Assembly (NCBI RefSeq): GCF_021390435.2
Contig: NZ_JAJVCN010000002.1
Location: forward strand, 1,426,001 to 1,490,000
Length of the DNA: 64,000 nt
Source of the DNA: Kibdelosporangium philippinense
Lineage (GTDB): Bacteria; Actinomycetota; Actinomycetes; Mycobacteriales; Pseudonocardiaceae
Direction of reading: 5' to 3'
How positions within the stretch are numbered: position 1 is the stretch's first letter; each line of letters starts with the position of its first letter. Positions 50,623 through 58,376 of this stretch are shown here, piece by piece. The translations under genes and the position numbers were made by a program. The notes beneath the pieces were generated by a model that saw only the letters and a list, made by a program, of their open reading frames with translations, ran no database searches and was not told where the DNA came from.

Positions 50623-51816
50623 TCACTGTGTCGGAACGGTGGACACGCCGAGTTCGGTTAGGCGACCTTGCAGGAAGCGGCGGTCTGTGTCCTCTGTGGC
50701 CAATGACAGGGCTTGGCGGTACGCGTCCGCCGCTTCCTCGGACCTGCCCAGCCTGCGCAACAGGTCCGCACGGGCCGAGTGCATCAGGTGGAACTTTTCC
50801 AGGCCTTCGATTCCGTCGATCAGGTCCAGCCCGGCTTGTGGTCCTTCAGCCATGGCCACAGCGACCGCCAAGTTCAAGCTGACGACCGGGCTCGGGTACC
50901 GCGTAGCCAATTCCGTATACAGGGCAACGATTTGCACCCAATCCGTGTCCGACGCCGAAGCGGCCTGCGAGTGCACGGCGGCAATCGCCGCCTGCAACTG
51001 GTACCGGCCGATCTGCCGAAGTCCGAGAGCCCGGTCGAGGATTCCGCATCCCTCGGCGATCGCCGAAGAATCCCACAGCCTCCGATCCTGGTCTTCGAGC
51101 AGGACAAGATCACCCGATTGTGTGACCCGGGCGTCCCGGCGGGAGTCCTGCAGCAGCATCAACGCCAGCAAGCCCAAAGCCTCGGCCTCCCCGGGCATCA
51201 GTGAAGCCAGCAGCTTCCCCAGCCGAATAGCCTCCGAAGAAAGCGCTCGATCGGCACCCGTGTACCCCTGCGTGTACACCAGGTACACCACCGCCAACAC
51301 GGCCGAAAGCCGTTGCGGCAACTGGTGGTCCGCAGGCACCGCGAACGAAATACCGGCATCCCGGATCTTGCGTTTGGCCCGGACCAACCGCTGCGCCATG
51401 GTCGACTCGGCCACGAGAAACGACCGCCCGATCTGAGCCGCGGTCAACCCGGCAACAGCCTGCAAGGTCAACGCCACCCGAGCCTCCAAGGACAGGGCCG
51501 GATGGCAGCACGTGAAGATCAGTGAAAGCCGTTCGTCGCCGACATTCAGCAATGTCTCCTCGCTCGGAGCCGAAACGGATGCCACGACCTGCACGGGAGC
51601 ACGCCGAGCCCGTCGCAAACGGTCGATCGCGCGATTGCGCGCCACCGTCAGCAGCCATGCCATCGGGTCGGATGGCACGGTTGACCAGCTGCGCAAGGCC
51701 TGCGCGAGAGCGTCCTGCAACGAGTCCTCGGCGAGTTCCATGTCGCCGAGGACTCGTGTCAACGCCGCGAGCATCCGGGTTCGATGCTCCCGGAACACCT
51801 GCTCGACGGCGTGCAT
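50623..51816 (-). CDS. ECF sigma factor of the ECF42 type
   Basis: A 397-aa sigma factor. Sigma2 region FREHRTRMLAALTRVLGDMELAEDSLQDALAQALRSW with VARNRAIDRLRR (about 1-75), sigma4 about 115-170 (LTLQAVAGLTAAQIGRSFLVAESTMAQRLVRAKRKIRDAG), then the long TPR-like C-terminal extension (about 180-390) that marks ECF42. It starts directly after the stop of a DGPF/YCII protein gene (TAGATG), the pair typical of ECF42, so the C-terminal extension is the likely sensor in place of an anti-sigma factor. Regulated genes unknown. The 3' end carries a copy of the tandem repeat motif. Confidence 0.93.
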   Translation of the reverse strand: MHAVEQVFREHRTRMLAALTRVLGDMELAEDSLQDALAQALRSWSTVPSDPMAWLLTVARNRAIDRLRRARRAPVQVVASVSAPSEETLLNVGDERLSLIFTCCHPALSLEARVALTLQAVAGLTAAQIGRSFLVAESTMAQRLVRAKRKIRDAGISFAVPADHQLPQRLSAVLAVVYLVYTQGYTGADRALSSEAIRLGKLLASLMPGEAEALGLLALMLLQDSRRDARVTQSGDLVLLEDQDRRLWDSSAIAEGCGILDRALGLRQIGRYQLQAAIAAVHSQAASASDTDWVQIVALYTELATRYPSPVVSLNLAVAVAMAEGPQAGLDLIDGIEGLEKFHLMHSARADLLRRLGRSEEAADAYRQALSLATEDTDRRFLQGRLTELGVSTVPTQ

Positions 51817-52146
51817 CTAGCCGAGTTCCAGTACCGGCCGGATCTCCACCGAGCCGAGCTTGGCCAATGGGCACAAAGCTGCCAGCTCGATCGCCTCGTC
51901 CAGGTCCTTGCAATCGAGGATGAAATACCCGCCGAGCTGCTCATGCGTCTCAGCGAACGGGCCGTCGGTGATCAGCGTGTCGTCGTCACGCACGCGCACG
52001 GTCGTCGCCGTGTCCGGCAGGTGCAGCGGGTCGGCCGCAAGGAACACACCTCGGTCTTTCAGATCCTTGATGTACGCCTGGACCTGGTCGTAGCCGTCCG
52101 GCATCTGCTCACGGTGGCAGTCGTAGATCAACAACATGTAGCGCAT
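51817..52146 (-). CDS. DGPF/YCII-related protein paired with ECF42 sigma factor
   Basis: A 109-aa protein of the YCII fold (MRYMLLIYDCHREQMP at the start, VRVRDDDTLITDGPFAETHEQLGGYFILDCKDLDEAIELAALCPLAKLGSVEIRPV). The DGPF motif (ITDGPFAET) is exact. AAGGAGG precedes the ATG by 6 nt. These proteins are the constant partner of ECF42 sigma factors; in homologous systems the partner is expressed under the sigma factor's control. It is upstream of the sigma gene with no gap. Confidence 0.92.
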   Translation of the reverse strand: MRYMLLIYDCHREQMPDGYDQVQAYIKDLKDRGVFLAADPLHLPDTATTVRVRDDDTLITDGPFAETHEQLGGYFILDCKDLDEAIELAALCPLAKLGSVEIRPVLELG

Positions 52147-52180
52147 GGCAGTCCTCCTTTGTCAGGAGAATGACGACCGG

Positions 52181-52209
52181 CCCGGCCCGGACTCGACATC
52201 CGGGCCGGG
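52181..52209. terminator. GC-rich terminator hairpin
   Basis: Perfect 10-bp arms CCCGGCCCGG / CCGGGCCGGG with a 9-nt loop, located just after the acidic protein gene (on the minus strand) and before the DGPF gene. Confidence 0.75.
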
Positions 52210-52216
52210 AAGAAAC

Positions 52217-53182
52217 TTACGCCTTGGCGATCGCCGGGAGCCAGTCCACGACCGAGCCTTCGGCCTCGTCCGCGTACAGGTCCTCGTGCTCTAGGTCGTC
52301 GAACGCCTGCTCGTCGAACGCGGCGAACGCACGCTTGAGCGTGTCCTCGTCGAGCAGACCGGACGCGCCCAGCTCGGTACGCGCGCGGCCCTTCAGCACG
52401 TGCAGTGCCAGTGCCTCGGCGGGGTTGGTCGGCGGGCGCCACTCGTCCTCGGTCAGCCGCTCGCCCACGATCACGGTCGCGATCAGGAACCGCTTGGCGA
52501 ACCAGGCCGAGTACTGGTCGGCGTACGCCTTCGGCAGCTCGTCCAGCACCAGCAGCTCTTCGTGCTGGTCCGCCGTGGTGTCGTCCTCGTCGAGCGCCTT
52601 GACGTCGTCGAACAGCTCGTCGATGACCACGACGACGGCCTCGGCGAGCGCGCCCTGCACCAGCTGGGCCTGCTCTGGCGTCACGCCGTCCTCGGTGCCG
52701 AACGCGTCCGTGCCAAGCGCCGTCACCAGCTCGGAGGCGGTGGCCAGCAGGTCGCGGCGCTCGTCGAGTTCGTCGCCGGAGAGCTCGATCAGCTCGATCT
52801 CGTCTTCGAGCTCCTCGTCCTCCGCGGGCTCGTCCTCAAGCGCGGTCTCGAGGTCCTCGTCGCTGACGGTGACCTCGCAGGTCCCGACCGTCCAGTCGGC
52901 GAGCAGCTCGGTGCGCTCGAGCAGCTCGGTCAGCACGGACCGGGCCGCCTCCTCGGCGAACGCCAGCGCCGGAGCCTCGACCAGCCACTTGATCGAGGCG
53001 CCACCCGGGTGGGCGGACACTTCGTGATCGAGCGGTTCGATCTCGACACCGTCGGGTCCTTCGATGCCGGCCAGCAGGTCAAGCTGCTCGTCGAGCAGCG
53101 ACACGACGCCGTGGCGGTGCAGTGCGTCCAGTTCCGGGGTGCCCGCCGGCGGGGCGACCTCGGCCTTGAGCTGGTATTCCAT
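52217..53182 (-). CDS. Acidic conserved actinobacterial protein, function unknown
   Basis: A 321-aa very acidic protein with a central run of Asp/Glu (DLETALEDEPAEDEELEDEIELIELSGDELDERR, about 110-145). No signal, membrane helix or catalytic motif. Ends with an aromatic/hydrophobic segment (AEGSVVDWLPAIAKA). I recognise the general type from uncharacterised actinobacterial proteins next to SoxR or housekeeping genes. It starts 18 bp after the soxR stop, so both may share a transcript. Confidence 0.7.
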   Translation of the reverse strand: MEYQLKAEVAPPAGTPELDALHRHGVVSLLDEQLDLLAGIEGPDGVEIEPLDHEVSAHPGGASIKWLVEAPALAFAEEAARSVLTELLERTELLADWTVGTCEVTVSDEDLETALEDEPAEDEELEDEIELIELSGDELDERRDLLATASELVTALGTDAFGTEDGVTPEQAQLVQGALAEAVVVVIDELFDDVKALDEDDTTADQHEELLVLDELPKAYADQYSAWFAKRFLIATVIVGERLTEDEWRPPTNPAEALALHVLKGRARTELGASGLLDEDTLKRAFAAFDEQAFDDLEHEDLYADEAEGSVVDWLPAIAKA

Positions 53183-53200
53183 GGGCGGGAGTTTGCCACC

Positions 53201-53665
53201 CTACGCACCCTCGGCTGCACGCAGCCGTCGCGGAAGGTAGCGGGCTCCCGTCCCGTGGGATGCCACCTCGTCGTCCGGGTTGGAGAACGTGCACGTCCGC
53301 ATGGACAAACAGCCGCAGCCGATGCACGAATCGAGGTTGTCACGCAGCATCTCGAGCGCCTCGATCTGCTCGTTGATCCGCTCGCGCCAGCCTCGGGACA
53401 GCTTGTTCCAGTCCGATTTCGTCGGCGTACGACCTTCCGGCAGCGTGGCGAGCGCCTCGGCGATCTCATCGAGCGTCAGCCCGACGTTGCGGGCCGCGCG
53501 GATGAAAGCCAAGCGGCGCAGCACTCCTCGTTCATACCTGCGCTGGTCGCCCGCGGTCCTCGTCGACGAGATCAGGCCGAGGCTGTCGTAGTAGCGCAAC
53601 GCCGACGGCGCGAATCCGCTGCGCCGCGCGACCTCACCGACCGCGAGCAGGTCCCTGGTGTGCAT
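53201..53665 (-). CDS. soxR: Redox-sensing MerR regulator SoxR
   Basis: A 154-aa SoxR. ATG 53665 (MHTRDLLAVGEVARRSG) is preferred to the longer reading because it begins at the usual N-terminus. MerR winged helix (5-75: VGEVARRSGFAPSALRYYDSLGLISSTRTAGDQRRYERGVLRRLAFIRAARNVG), a dimerisation helix, then the [2Fe-2S] site CIGCGCLSMRTC (Cys about 119, 122, 124, 130), the exact SoxR spacing. Redox-active compounds oxidise the cluster and activate the target promoter. The SoxR box lies in the divergent promoter with the SDR/QueA-like/CMD operon. Confidence 0.95.
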   Translation of the reverse strand: MHTRDLLAVGEVARRSGFAPSALRYYDSLGLISSTRTAGDQRRYERGVLRRLAFIRAARNVGLTLDEIAEALATLPEGRTPTKSDWNKLSRGWRERINEQIEALEMLRDNLDSCIGCGCLSMRTCTFSNPDDEVASHGTGARYLPRRLRAAEGA

Positions 53666-53678
53666 AACCGCCCTTGAC

Positions 53679-53694
53679 TTCAAGTTCACTTGAA
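53679..53694. promoter_or_regulatory. SoxR box in the divergent promoter
   Basis: Perfect dyad TTCAAGT-TC-ACTTGAA, close to the known SoxR box CCTCAAGTTAACTTGAGG. It is immediately preceded by TTGACT (53674), a likely -35 of the + strand promoter of the SDR operon. Confidence 0.85.
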
Positions 53695-53745
53695 CTATCA
53701 GGATGGCATCTCAGGAAGGGGGAATCAATCGCAAGGAGAAATCTC

Positions 53746-54396
53746 ATGCCGGTTGCCATCGTGACAGGGGCTTCCAAGGGATTCGGCCTCGCACTCTCGC
53801 GTGAGCTTGCCGCAAAGGGCTGGCAGCTTGTCGTCGACGCACGCGACGCGGAAGCATTGAAGGCCGCGGACTTCGGTCCTTCCGTCACCGTCATTCCTGG
53901 TGACGTGACCGATCCGCGTCATCGGCTCGAACTGGTCAACTCAGTGTCCCGTTTGGACCTTCTGGTGAACAACGCGAGCGCGCTCGGGCCGAGCCCGTTG
54001 CCCGCTCTTTCCGAGTTTCCGCTCACGGCTTTCAGTGAGCTCTATGCGGCGAACGTCGTCGCGCCGCTCGCTTTGATGCAACTTGCCCTGCCGCTGCTGA
54101 CCAAAGTGGACGGAACGATCGTGAACGTCAGCTCGGACGCGGCCGTGGAGGCCTACGAGGGCTGGGGTGGTTACGGCTCAAGCAAAGCAGCCCTTGACCG
54201 TCTCAGTGCAGTGCTCGCGGTCGAGCAGCCGTCCCTTCGCGTGTACGCCTTCGACCCGGGGGACATGCGGACCGACATGCACCAGGCGGCGTTCCCGGGC
54301 GAGGACATCTCGGACCGACCCGATCCGTCGACCGTCGTTCCCGCGCTGTTGCGGCTGCTGGACGAGCGGCCGCCGAGCGGGCGGTACACGAAATGA
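53746..54396 (+). CDS. Short-chain dehydrogenase/reductase
   Basis: A 216-aa SDR. ATG 53746 follows AAGGAG. NAD(P) motif TGASKGFG (7-14), NNASALG (about 88), catalytic Tyr-x3-Lys in YGSSKAALDR (about 143-147) with Ser in IVNVSSDAA. It lacks the usual C-terminal extension, so it is a small SDR. First gene of a three-gene operon probably under SoxR control; suggested role is reducing a quinone or aldehyde formed under redox stress (inference). Confidence 0.9.
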   Translation: MPVAIVTGASKGFGLALSRELAAKGWQLVVDARDAEALKAADFGPSVTVIPGDVTDPRHRLELVNSVSRLDLLVNNASALGPSPLPALSEFPLTAFSELYAANVVAPLALMQLALPLLTKVDGTIVNVSSDAAVEAYEGWGGYGSSKAALDRLSAVLAVEQPSLRVYAFDPGDMRTDMHQAAFPGEDISDRPDPSTVVPALLRLLDERPPSGRYTK

Positions 54397-55328
54397 TGAT
54401 CTCGGCCGTCGAACCGCCGGAGGCGCGAGGGGTTCCGCGTGACGGTGTGCGCATGCTCGTGGCAAGCCCGTCGGGGGTGAAGCATGCGTACTTCAACGAC
54501 CTCACGCAGTTCCTACGACCCGGTGATCTGGTCGTGGTGAACAACTCCGGCACCATGGCCGCGGCGGTGGACGGTTCGTTGACCGTCCACTTCTCGACGT
54601 GGCTCGACGACGGGTCGTGGGTCGTCGAGCTGCGTCCAGAAGGCACGGAAGGCCGCGCTGGGCAACGGATTTCGTTGCCTGAGGGGCATCTGGAGCTGAT
54701 CGAGCCGTACATGTCAGGGCGGCTGTGGCGGGCTCGCGCGTCCATGGACGTGCCATCGCTTTTGGCCCGTTTCGGGCGGCCGATCAAGTATTCGTACGTC
54801 CCTCAACAATGGCCTTTGACCGACTATCAGACGGTGTTCGCGCGTGATTCTGGCAGCGCGGAGATGCCGAGCGCAGGGCGGCCGTTCTCGGCCGCCCTGG
54901 TGACCAAGCTTGTTTCAGCGGGAGTTCTGTTTGCTCCCATCACTTTGCATACTGGAGTTTCGTCCATTGAGGAGGGAAAGCCACCGCTGCCTGAGCGGTT
55001 CCACGTGCCCGCAGCAACCGCTCGCTTGGTCTCGATGACTCGTGCAGCCGGGGGCCGGGTCATCGCCGTTGGCACCACCGTCACGCGGGCGTTGGAGTCC
55101 GCGCCGCACGGTGGCGAAGGCTGGACCGAGCTAGTGCTAGGTCCGTCACGTCCGGCGAAGATCGTCAACGGTCTGATCACCGGCTGGCACGCACCTGGTG
55201 CCTCTCACCTGCAGTTGTTGCAGGCAGTGGCGGGTCGCGAGCTGATCGACGTGGCATATGAGGAAGCGGCTCGCGAGGGCTACTTGTGGCACGAATTCGG
55301 CGACAGTTGCCTACTGTTGCCTGCATGA
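54393..55328 (+). CDS. QueA-like protein (SAM:tRNA ribosyltransferase-isomerase fold), shortened
   Basis: A 311-aa protein whose start overlaps the SDR stop (ATGA). It contains QueA landmarks: LRPGDLVVVNNSGTMAAAV in place of LxPGDLLVFNNTRVIPARL, RPIKYSYVPQQWPLTDYQTVFA, the SAEMPSAGRPF segment, APITLHTGVSSI and VGTTVTRALESAP, and NGLITGWHAPGASHLQLLQAVAG near the end. The family normally has about 340-350 residues. The NNTRV box is altered. No other queuosine gene (tgt, queC-F) is in the window. So it may be a paralogue with another substrate. Confidence 0.85.
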   Translation: MMISAVEPPEARGVPRDGVRMLVASPSGVKHAYFNDLTQFLRPGDLVVVNNSGTMAAAVDGSLTVHFSTWLDDGSWVVELRPEGTEGRAGQRISLPEGHLELIEPYMSGRLWRARASMDVPSLLARFGRPIKYSYVPQQWPLTDYQTVFARDSGSAEMPSAGRPFSAALVTKLVSAGVLFAPITLHTGVSSIEEGKPPLPERFHVPAATARLVSMTRAAGGRVIAVGTTVTRALESAPHGGEGWTELVLGPSRPAKIVNGLITGWHAPGASHLQLLQAVAGRELIDVAYEEAAREGYLWHEFGDSCLLLPA

Positions 55329-55696
55329 ACGACGAGGAGCGGTACGAGCAGGGCATGCGGGTCCGGCGCGCGGTGCTGGGGGACGAGCACGTCGACCGAG
55401 CGATTGCTCGGACGGACGATGTCACGCGCGATTTCCAGGACTACATCACGCGCAACGCCTGGGGTGACATCTGGAGCAGGCCCGGCCTTGCGCGCCGGGA
55501 CCGCAGCCTGATCACCGTCGCCCTGCTCGCCGCCCTGCAGCACGAAGGCGAACTCGCCATGCACATCCGCGCGGCTCTGCGCAACGGTGTGACCAAAGAG
55601 GAGATCTCCGAAGTGCTGCTCCAAGTCGGCCTGTACGCGGGCGCGCCGACGGCCAACCGTGCGATGGCCGTGGCTCAGGAGGTCCTGAGCGGCTGA
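55325..55696 (+). CDS. Carboxymuconolactone decarboxylase (CMD) family protein
   Basis: A 123-aa PcaC-like protein. ATG 55325 overlaps the QueA-like stop. The sequence follows 4-carboxymuconolactone decarboxylase: RYEQGMRVRRAVLGDEHVDRA, TRDFQDYITRNAWGDIWSRPGLARRDRSLITVALLAALQHEGELAMHIRAALRNGVTKEEISEVLLQVGLYAGAPTANRAM. The CxxC of AhpD-type members is absent, so a lyase or isomerase activity is likelier than a thiol peroxidase partner. Third gene of the SoxR-associated operon. Its 3' end overlaps the convergent membrane protein gene by 22 bp. Confidence 0.9.
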   Translation: MNDEERYEQGMRVRRAVLGDEHVDRAIARTDDVTRDFQDYITRNAWGDIWSRPGLARRDRSLITVALLAALQHEGELAMHIRAALRNGVTKEEISEVLLQVGLYAGAPTANRAMAVAQEVLSG

Positions 55697-56202
55697 CGGA
55701 TCATCGCGAGCGCCAGCCAAACCAGCGACCCGCCCGCGATGACGTGCACGGCACTCGTCAACGGCGTATCCGGCAACCGAGCGGCGACGGCCAACAGAGG
55801 AAACGCCACCATATAAGCGATCGCCGGAGCCTTCGGGTGAACGCCAGCGCGAAGCATCGCGATTCCGAAAAGGACAGACCCGATCGCGAACACCAAGGCG
55901 CTGCCAAGGAACGCAACCGTGGTTTGGCTGGGTAGAACCGGCTTGTCGATATAGAAGAACACCATGTTGAGCGTGAACGTGACGCCGCCGAACAGGCCGA
56001 GCCCGATCAGGTTCACGGTGTAGGCGACCTCGCCGGTCGTTGCCTGCTGGCGTAAATGAAGCGCCACCAGCAACGGAAGCGCGAATGCGGGCGACAGTCC
56101 GATGACGACGCTGGTCGCCGCGGTCTCCCCGGTGACCGCCTCGACCATGCCGGTCAGCACGATGCACAGGCCAGCCAGGACGCCGGACCACACGGACAGC
56201 AT
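55675..56202 (-). CDS. Small integral membrane protein, function unknown
   Basis: A 175-aa protein with about five or six membrane helices (VWSGVLAGLCIVLTGMVEAV; TSVVIGLSPAFALPLLVAL; YTVNLIGLGLFGGVTFTLNMVFF; TVAFLGSALVFAIGSVLFGIAML; AIAYMVAFPLLAVAARL; AVHVIAGGSLVWLALAMI). No transporter signature or conserved charged cluster is obvious. Divergent from the two-component system starting 56349, so it could be its target. Confidence 0.75.
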   Translation of the reverse strand: MLSVWSGVLAGLCIVLTGMVEAVTGETAATSVVIGLSPAFALPLLVALHLRQQATTGEVAYTVNLIGLGLFGGVTFTLNMVFFYIDKPVLPSQTTVAFLGSALVFAIGSVLFGIAMLRAGVHPKAPAIAYMVAFPLLAVAARLPDTPLTSAVHVIAGGSLVWLALAMIRQPLRTS

Positions 56203-56297
56203 ATGAACTCCTTGGCAGGTAAGGGATGTGAGGGCTGACGCTAGGGCTGTCCGGTGGTCGCGCGGAAGTGCCTGAGGTCATGGTCGGGGCACATGAC

Positions 56298-56309
56298 CTT
56301 TGGCCAAAG
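56298..56309. promoter_or_regulatory. Palindrome in divergent promoter of two-component system
   Basis: Perfect 12-bp CTTTGGCCAAAG, 40 bp before the sensor kinase start and between it and the membrane protein gene; candidate response-regulator site. Confidence 0.4.
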
Positions 56310-56348
56310 TTTGGTCGAACCGTGTCCAAGGCGCCGTACGCTCGGTGA

Positions 56349-57395
56349 ATGACGATTCGGTGGGTGTCCGGCGCGGTATACGGCGTCGTGCTGCTGGCCG
56401 GGCTTTACTACGTCTTCGCCGGGCTCGGTGAGTGGCAGCCGTGGCGGGTTTTCGGCTTCGTTGTGGGGATCGCGGCTTTGTTCGTGTTTGACGCGGTGGA
56501 ACGCCGTTCCCGAGCCGCATGGTTTCTCCTTGCCAAGCTCGCTCTGTTTTTCGTTGTCGTCGCACTGGATGAGTCGAGCTTGTCCCGGGTGTTGTTCGTG
56601 CTGGTGCCTTTCACCGCGTATCTCACATTCGGGCGTACGGCCGGGCTGGTGCTCGGCGCGCTCTGCCTCGCGCTGCTGGTCACGAGCTTCGTGGTGTGGG
56701 TGCCTGGCTGGTATCGGGACGCGAATTATGTGTCTGACGTGCTGATGTTCTGCCTCGGCCTCGTCCTGGCGGTCGCCATGGCGGACGTCGCGGTCCGGGA
56801 ACGCCGGAGCTCAGCGAGGATCGCCGAGTTGTCGGCAGAGGCCGAGCGCACCCGGCTGGCCCGCGATATCCACGACAGCCTCGGGCACCACCTGACCGCG
56901 GTCTCCATCCAGCTGGAGAAGGCTTCCGCGTTCGCCGATCGCGACCCGGCCGTCGCCAAGCAAGCGCTTGCGGACGCACGAGATTCGGTGGCGCACGCAC
57001 TGGATGACGTCCGAACCTCGGTCAGCACGCTCCGCACCGGACAGTCCTTGGTGAGTGCGTTGACCAGGCTCGATGTCGCGCTGGAAGTCGAGGGCGACGA
57101 ACCAGACCTTGGCCGCGCGGCAATCATGACGTTGTTTCGCGCCGCACAAGAGGCGATCACCAACGCACGCCGTCACGGTCAGGCGGACCAGGTGTCCGTG
57201 GCGGTCACGTTCGGCAAAGCAGACACTCGCTTGGTTGTCCGCGACGACGGCCGCGGGTTCGCCACGGACACCGTGCACACAGGCTTTGGCTTGCTCGGCA
57301 TGAAAGAGCGTGCGGCACTCGTCGGTGGATCGGTCACAGTGGACAGTGAACCCGGTTCAGGCACCCGGGTCGCGGTGACGGTGCCACGCTCATGA
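56349..57395 (+). CDS. NarL-family sensor histidine kinase
   Basis: A 348-aa kinase. Five or so membrane helices (residues 8-145) form the sensor, with almost no extracytoplasmic loop, so the signal is probably perceived in the membrane. HisKA_3 domain with phospho-acceptor His175 (LARDIHDSLGHHLTAVSIQLEKA), then HATPase_c (FRAAQEAITNARRHGQAD N-box; DDGRGFATDTVHTGFGLLGMKERAALVGG). ATGA overlap with the response regulator gene. Its layout resembles DesK/LiaS-type envelope sensors. Confidence 0.92.
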   Translation: MTIRWVSGAVYGVVLLAGLYYVFAGLGEWQPWRVFGFVVGIAALFVFDAVERRSRAAWFLLAKLALFFVVVALDESSLSRVLFVLVPFTAYLTFGRTAGLVLGALCLALLVTSFVVWVPGWYRDANYVSDVLMFCLGLVLAVAMADVAVRERRSSARIAELSAEAERTRLARDIHDSLGHHLTAVSIQLEKASAFADRDPAVAKQALADARDSVAHALDDVRTSVSTLRTGQSLVSALTRLDVALEVEGDEPDLGRAAIMTLFRAAQEAITNARRHGQADQVSVAVTFGKADTRLVVRDDGRGFATDTVHTGFGLLGMKERAALVGGSVTVDSEPGSGTRVAVTVPRS

Positions 57396-58027
57396 GCGTC
57401 CGGGTGCTCGTCGTGGACGACCAAAGGCTTGTTCGGGAAGGCATCGCGTCCCTGCTGGACATCCAGGACGGGATCTCGGTCGTCGGCATGGCCGCCGATG
57501 GCAAGCAAGCGATCGACCAAGTCATCGCGTTGTGCCCTGACGTGGTGCTGATGGATGTCCGGATGCCGGAAATGGACGGCGTCGATGCCGTTGCCGTGCT
57601 TCGCCGTCGTGCCCCGGATTGCCGGGTTGTGATGCTGACAACCTTCGACGACGAGGAATACGTGGTCCAGGCATTGCGCGCTGGCGCGGCCGGTTACCTG
57701 CTGAAAGAGCTACCGGCGGCAAAACTGGCCGAAGCTGTCCGGCTCGCGCACGCTGGTGTCACGCAACTCGATGATGCTGCGGCGCACCACATTGCGGCGG
57801 CGCTCGCGTCACATCCGGCGCCGAGCCGGGTCGATGCGTTGACTGAGCGGGAAACCGATGTTCTACGTCTGATCGCATCCGGGTTGACCAACCGGGAGAT
57901 CGCGTCACGCCTGTTCCTCAGCGAGGGAACGGTCAAGAACCACATCTCGCGGATTCTCGGCAGGTTGGGCCTGCGGGACCGCACCCAGGCGGCCATCTAC
58001 GCACGCGACCATCTAAAACCCTCGTGA
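57392..58027 (+). CDS. NarL-family response regulator
   Basis: A 211-aa intact regulator. Receiver domain with Asp55 (VVLMDVRMPEMDG), Thr (VVMLTTFDDEEYV) and Lys (GYLLKELPAAKL); LuxR HTH at about 145-205 (LTERETDVLRLIASGLTNREIASRLFLSEGTVKNHISRILGRLGLRDRTQA). Partner of the kinase before it. Its stop lies inside the following terminator hairpin. Compare the interrupted paralogue at 26405, where the HTH is broken at the equivalent of 'LTN-REIA'. Confidence 0.93.
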   Translation: MSVRVLVVDDQRLVREGIASLLDIQDGISVVGMAADGKQAIDQVIALCPDVVLMDVRMPEMDGVDAVAVLRRRAPDCRVVMLTTFDDEEYVVQALRAGAAGYLLKELPAAKLAEAVRLAHAGVTQLDDAAAHHIAAALASHPAPSRVDALTERETDVLRLIASGLTNREIASRLFLSEGTVKNHISRILGRLGLRDRTQAAIYARDHLKPS

Positions 58028-58072
58028 GTGGTTAGCCGTGTTCTAACGCGAATAACCACTCACGAGGGTTTT
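58015..58072. terminator. Terminator hairpin (CTCGTGAGTG family, copy 3)
   Basis: Perfect 20-bp outer stem AAAACCCTCGTGAGTGGTTA (58015-58034) with its complement at 58053-58072, followed by T-run on the + strand. It ends the two-component transcript and adjoins the small Cys gene on the other strand. Confidence 0.92.
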
Positions 58073-58293
58073 TAGGCGCTGGCGGCGGTCGCGGGGTGCA
58101 GACGCAGGCCGACGCCCGCCCAGAGTGCACGCCGGACCGCTTCGTAGCAGGGACGGCAGGCCGGCACCCGGATGGGCCTGGTCACGGACTGGCTCAAGGC
58201 AACGCTCAGCCCCGGTTCAGCCGTGGACTGGCACGTGCTGTGGTGGTGGCCGGCTGGGGCGCAGACGCACAGACAAGCGGTGCTGGGGTTCAT
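58072..58293 (-). CDS. Small Cys/His-rich protein
   Basis: A 73-aa protein. ATG 58293 has GGAGGT 4 nt upstream. The sequence has a C-x-C...C pattern (ACLCVCAPAGHHHSTC) and a second pair (PACRPC), with three adjacent His, so a zinc- or iron-binding knuckle is likely. I have no family name for it. It is divergent from the TetR gene at 58377 and 37 bp from its candidate operator, so the pair is probably co-regulated. Confidence 0.65.
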   Translation of the reverse strand: MNPSTACLCVCAPAGHHHSTCQSTAEPGLSVALSQSVTRPIRVPACRPCYEAVRRALWAGVGLRLHPATAASA

Positions 58294-58330
58294 CGCGACC
58301 TCCATTGGTGAGCGTGACTCAACACACTAA

Positions 58331-58345
58331 TGGCACTGAGTGCCA
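58331..58345. promoter_or_regulatory. TetR operator, upstream copy
   Basis: Perfect palindrome TGGCACTGAGTGCCA, 31 bp before the tetR ATG, in the divergent promoter with the small Cys-rich gene. Confidence 0.75.
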
Positions 58346-58376
58346 CTGCGCAACCCCGCATGCTAGTTTTCGATTC

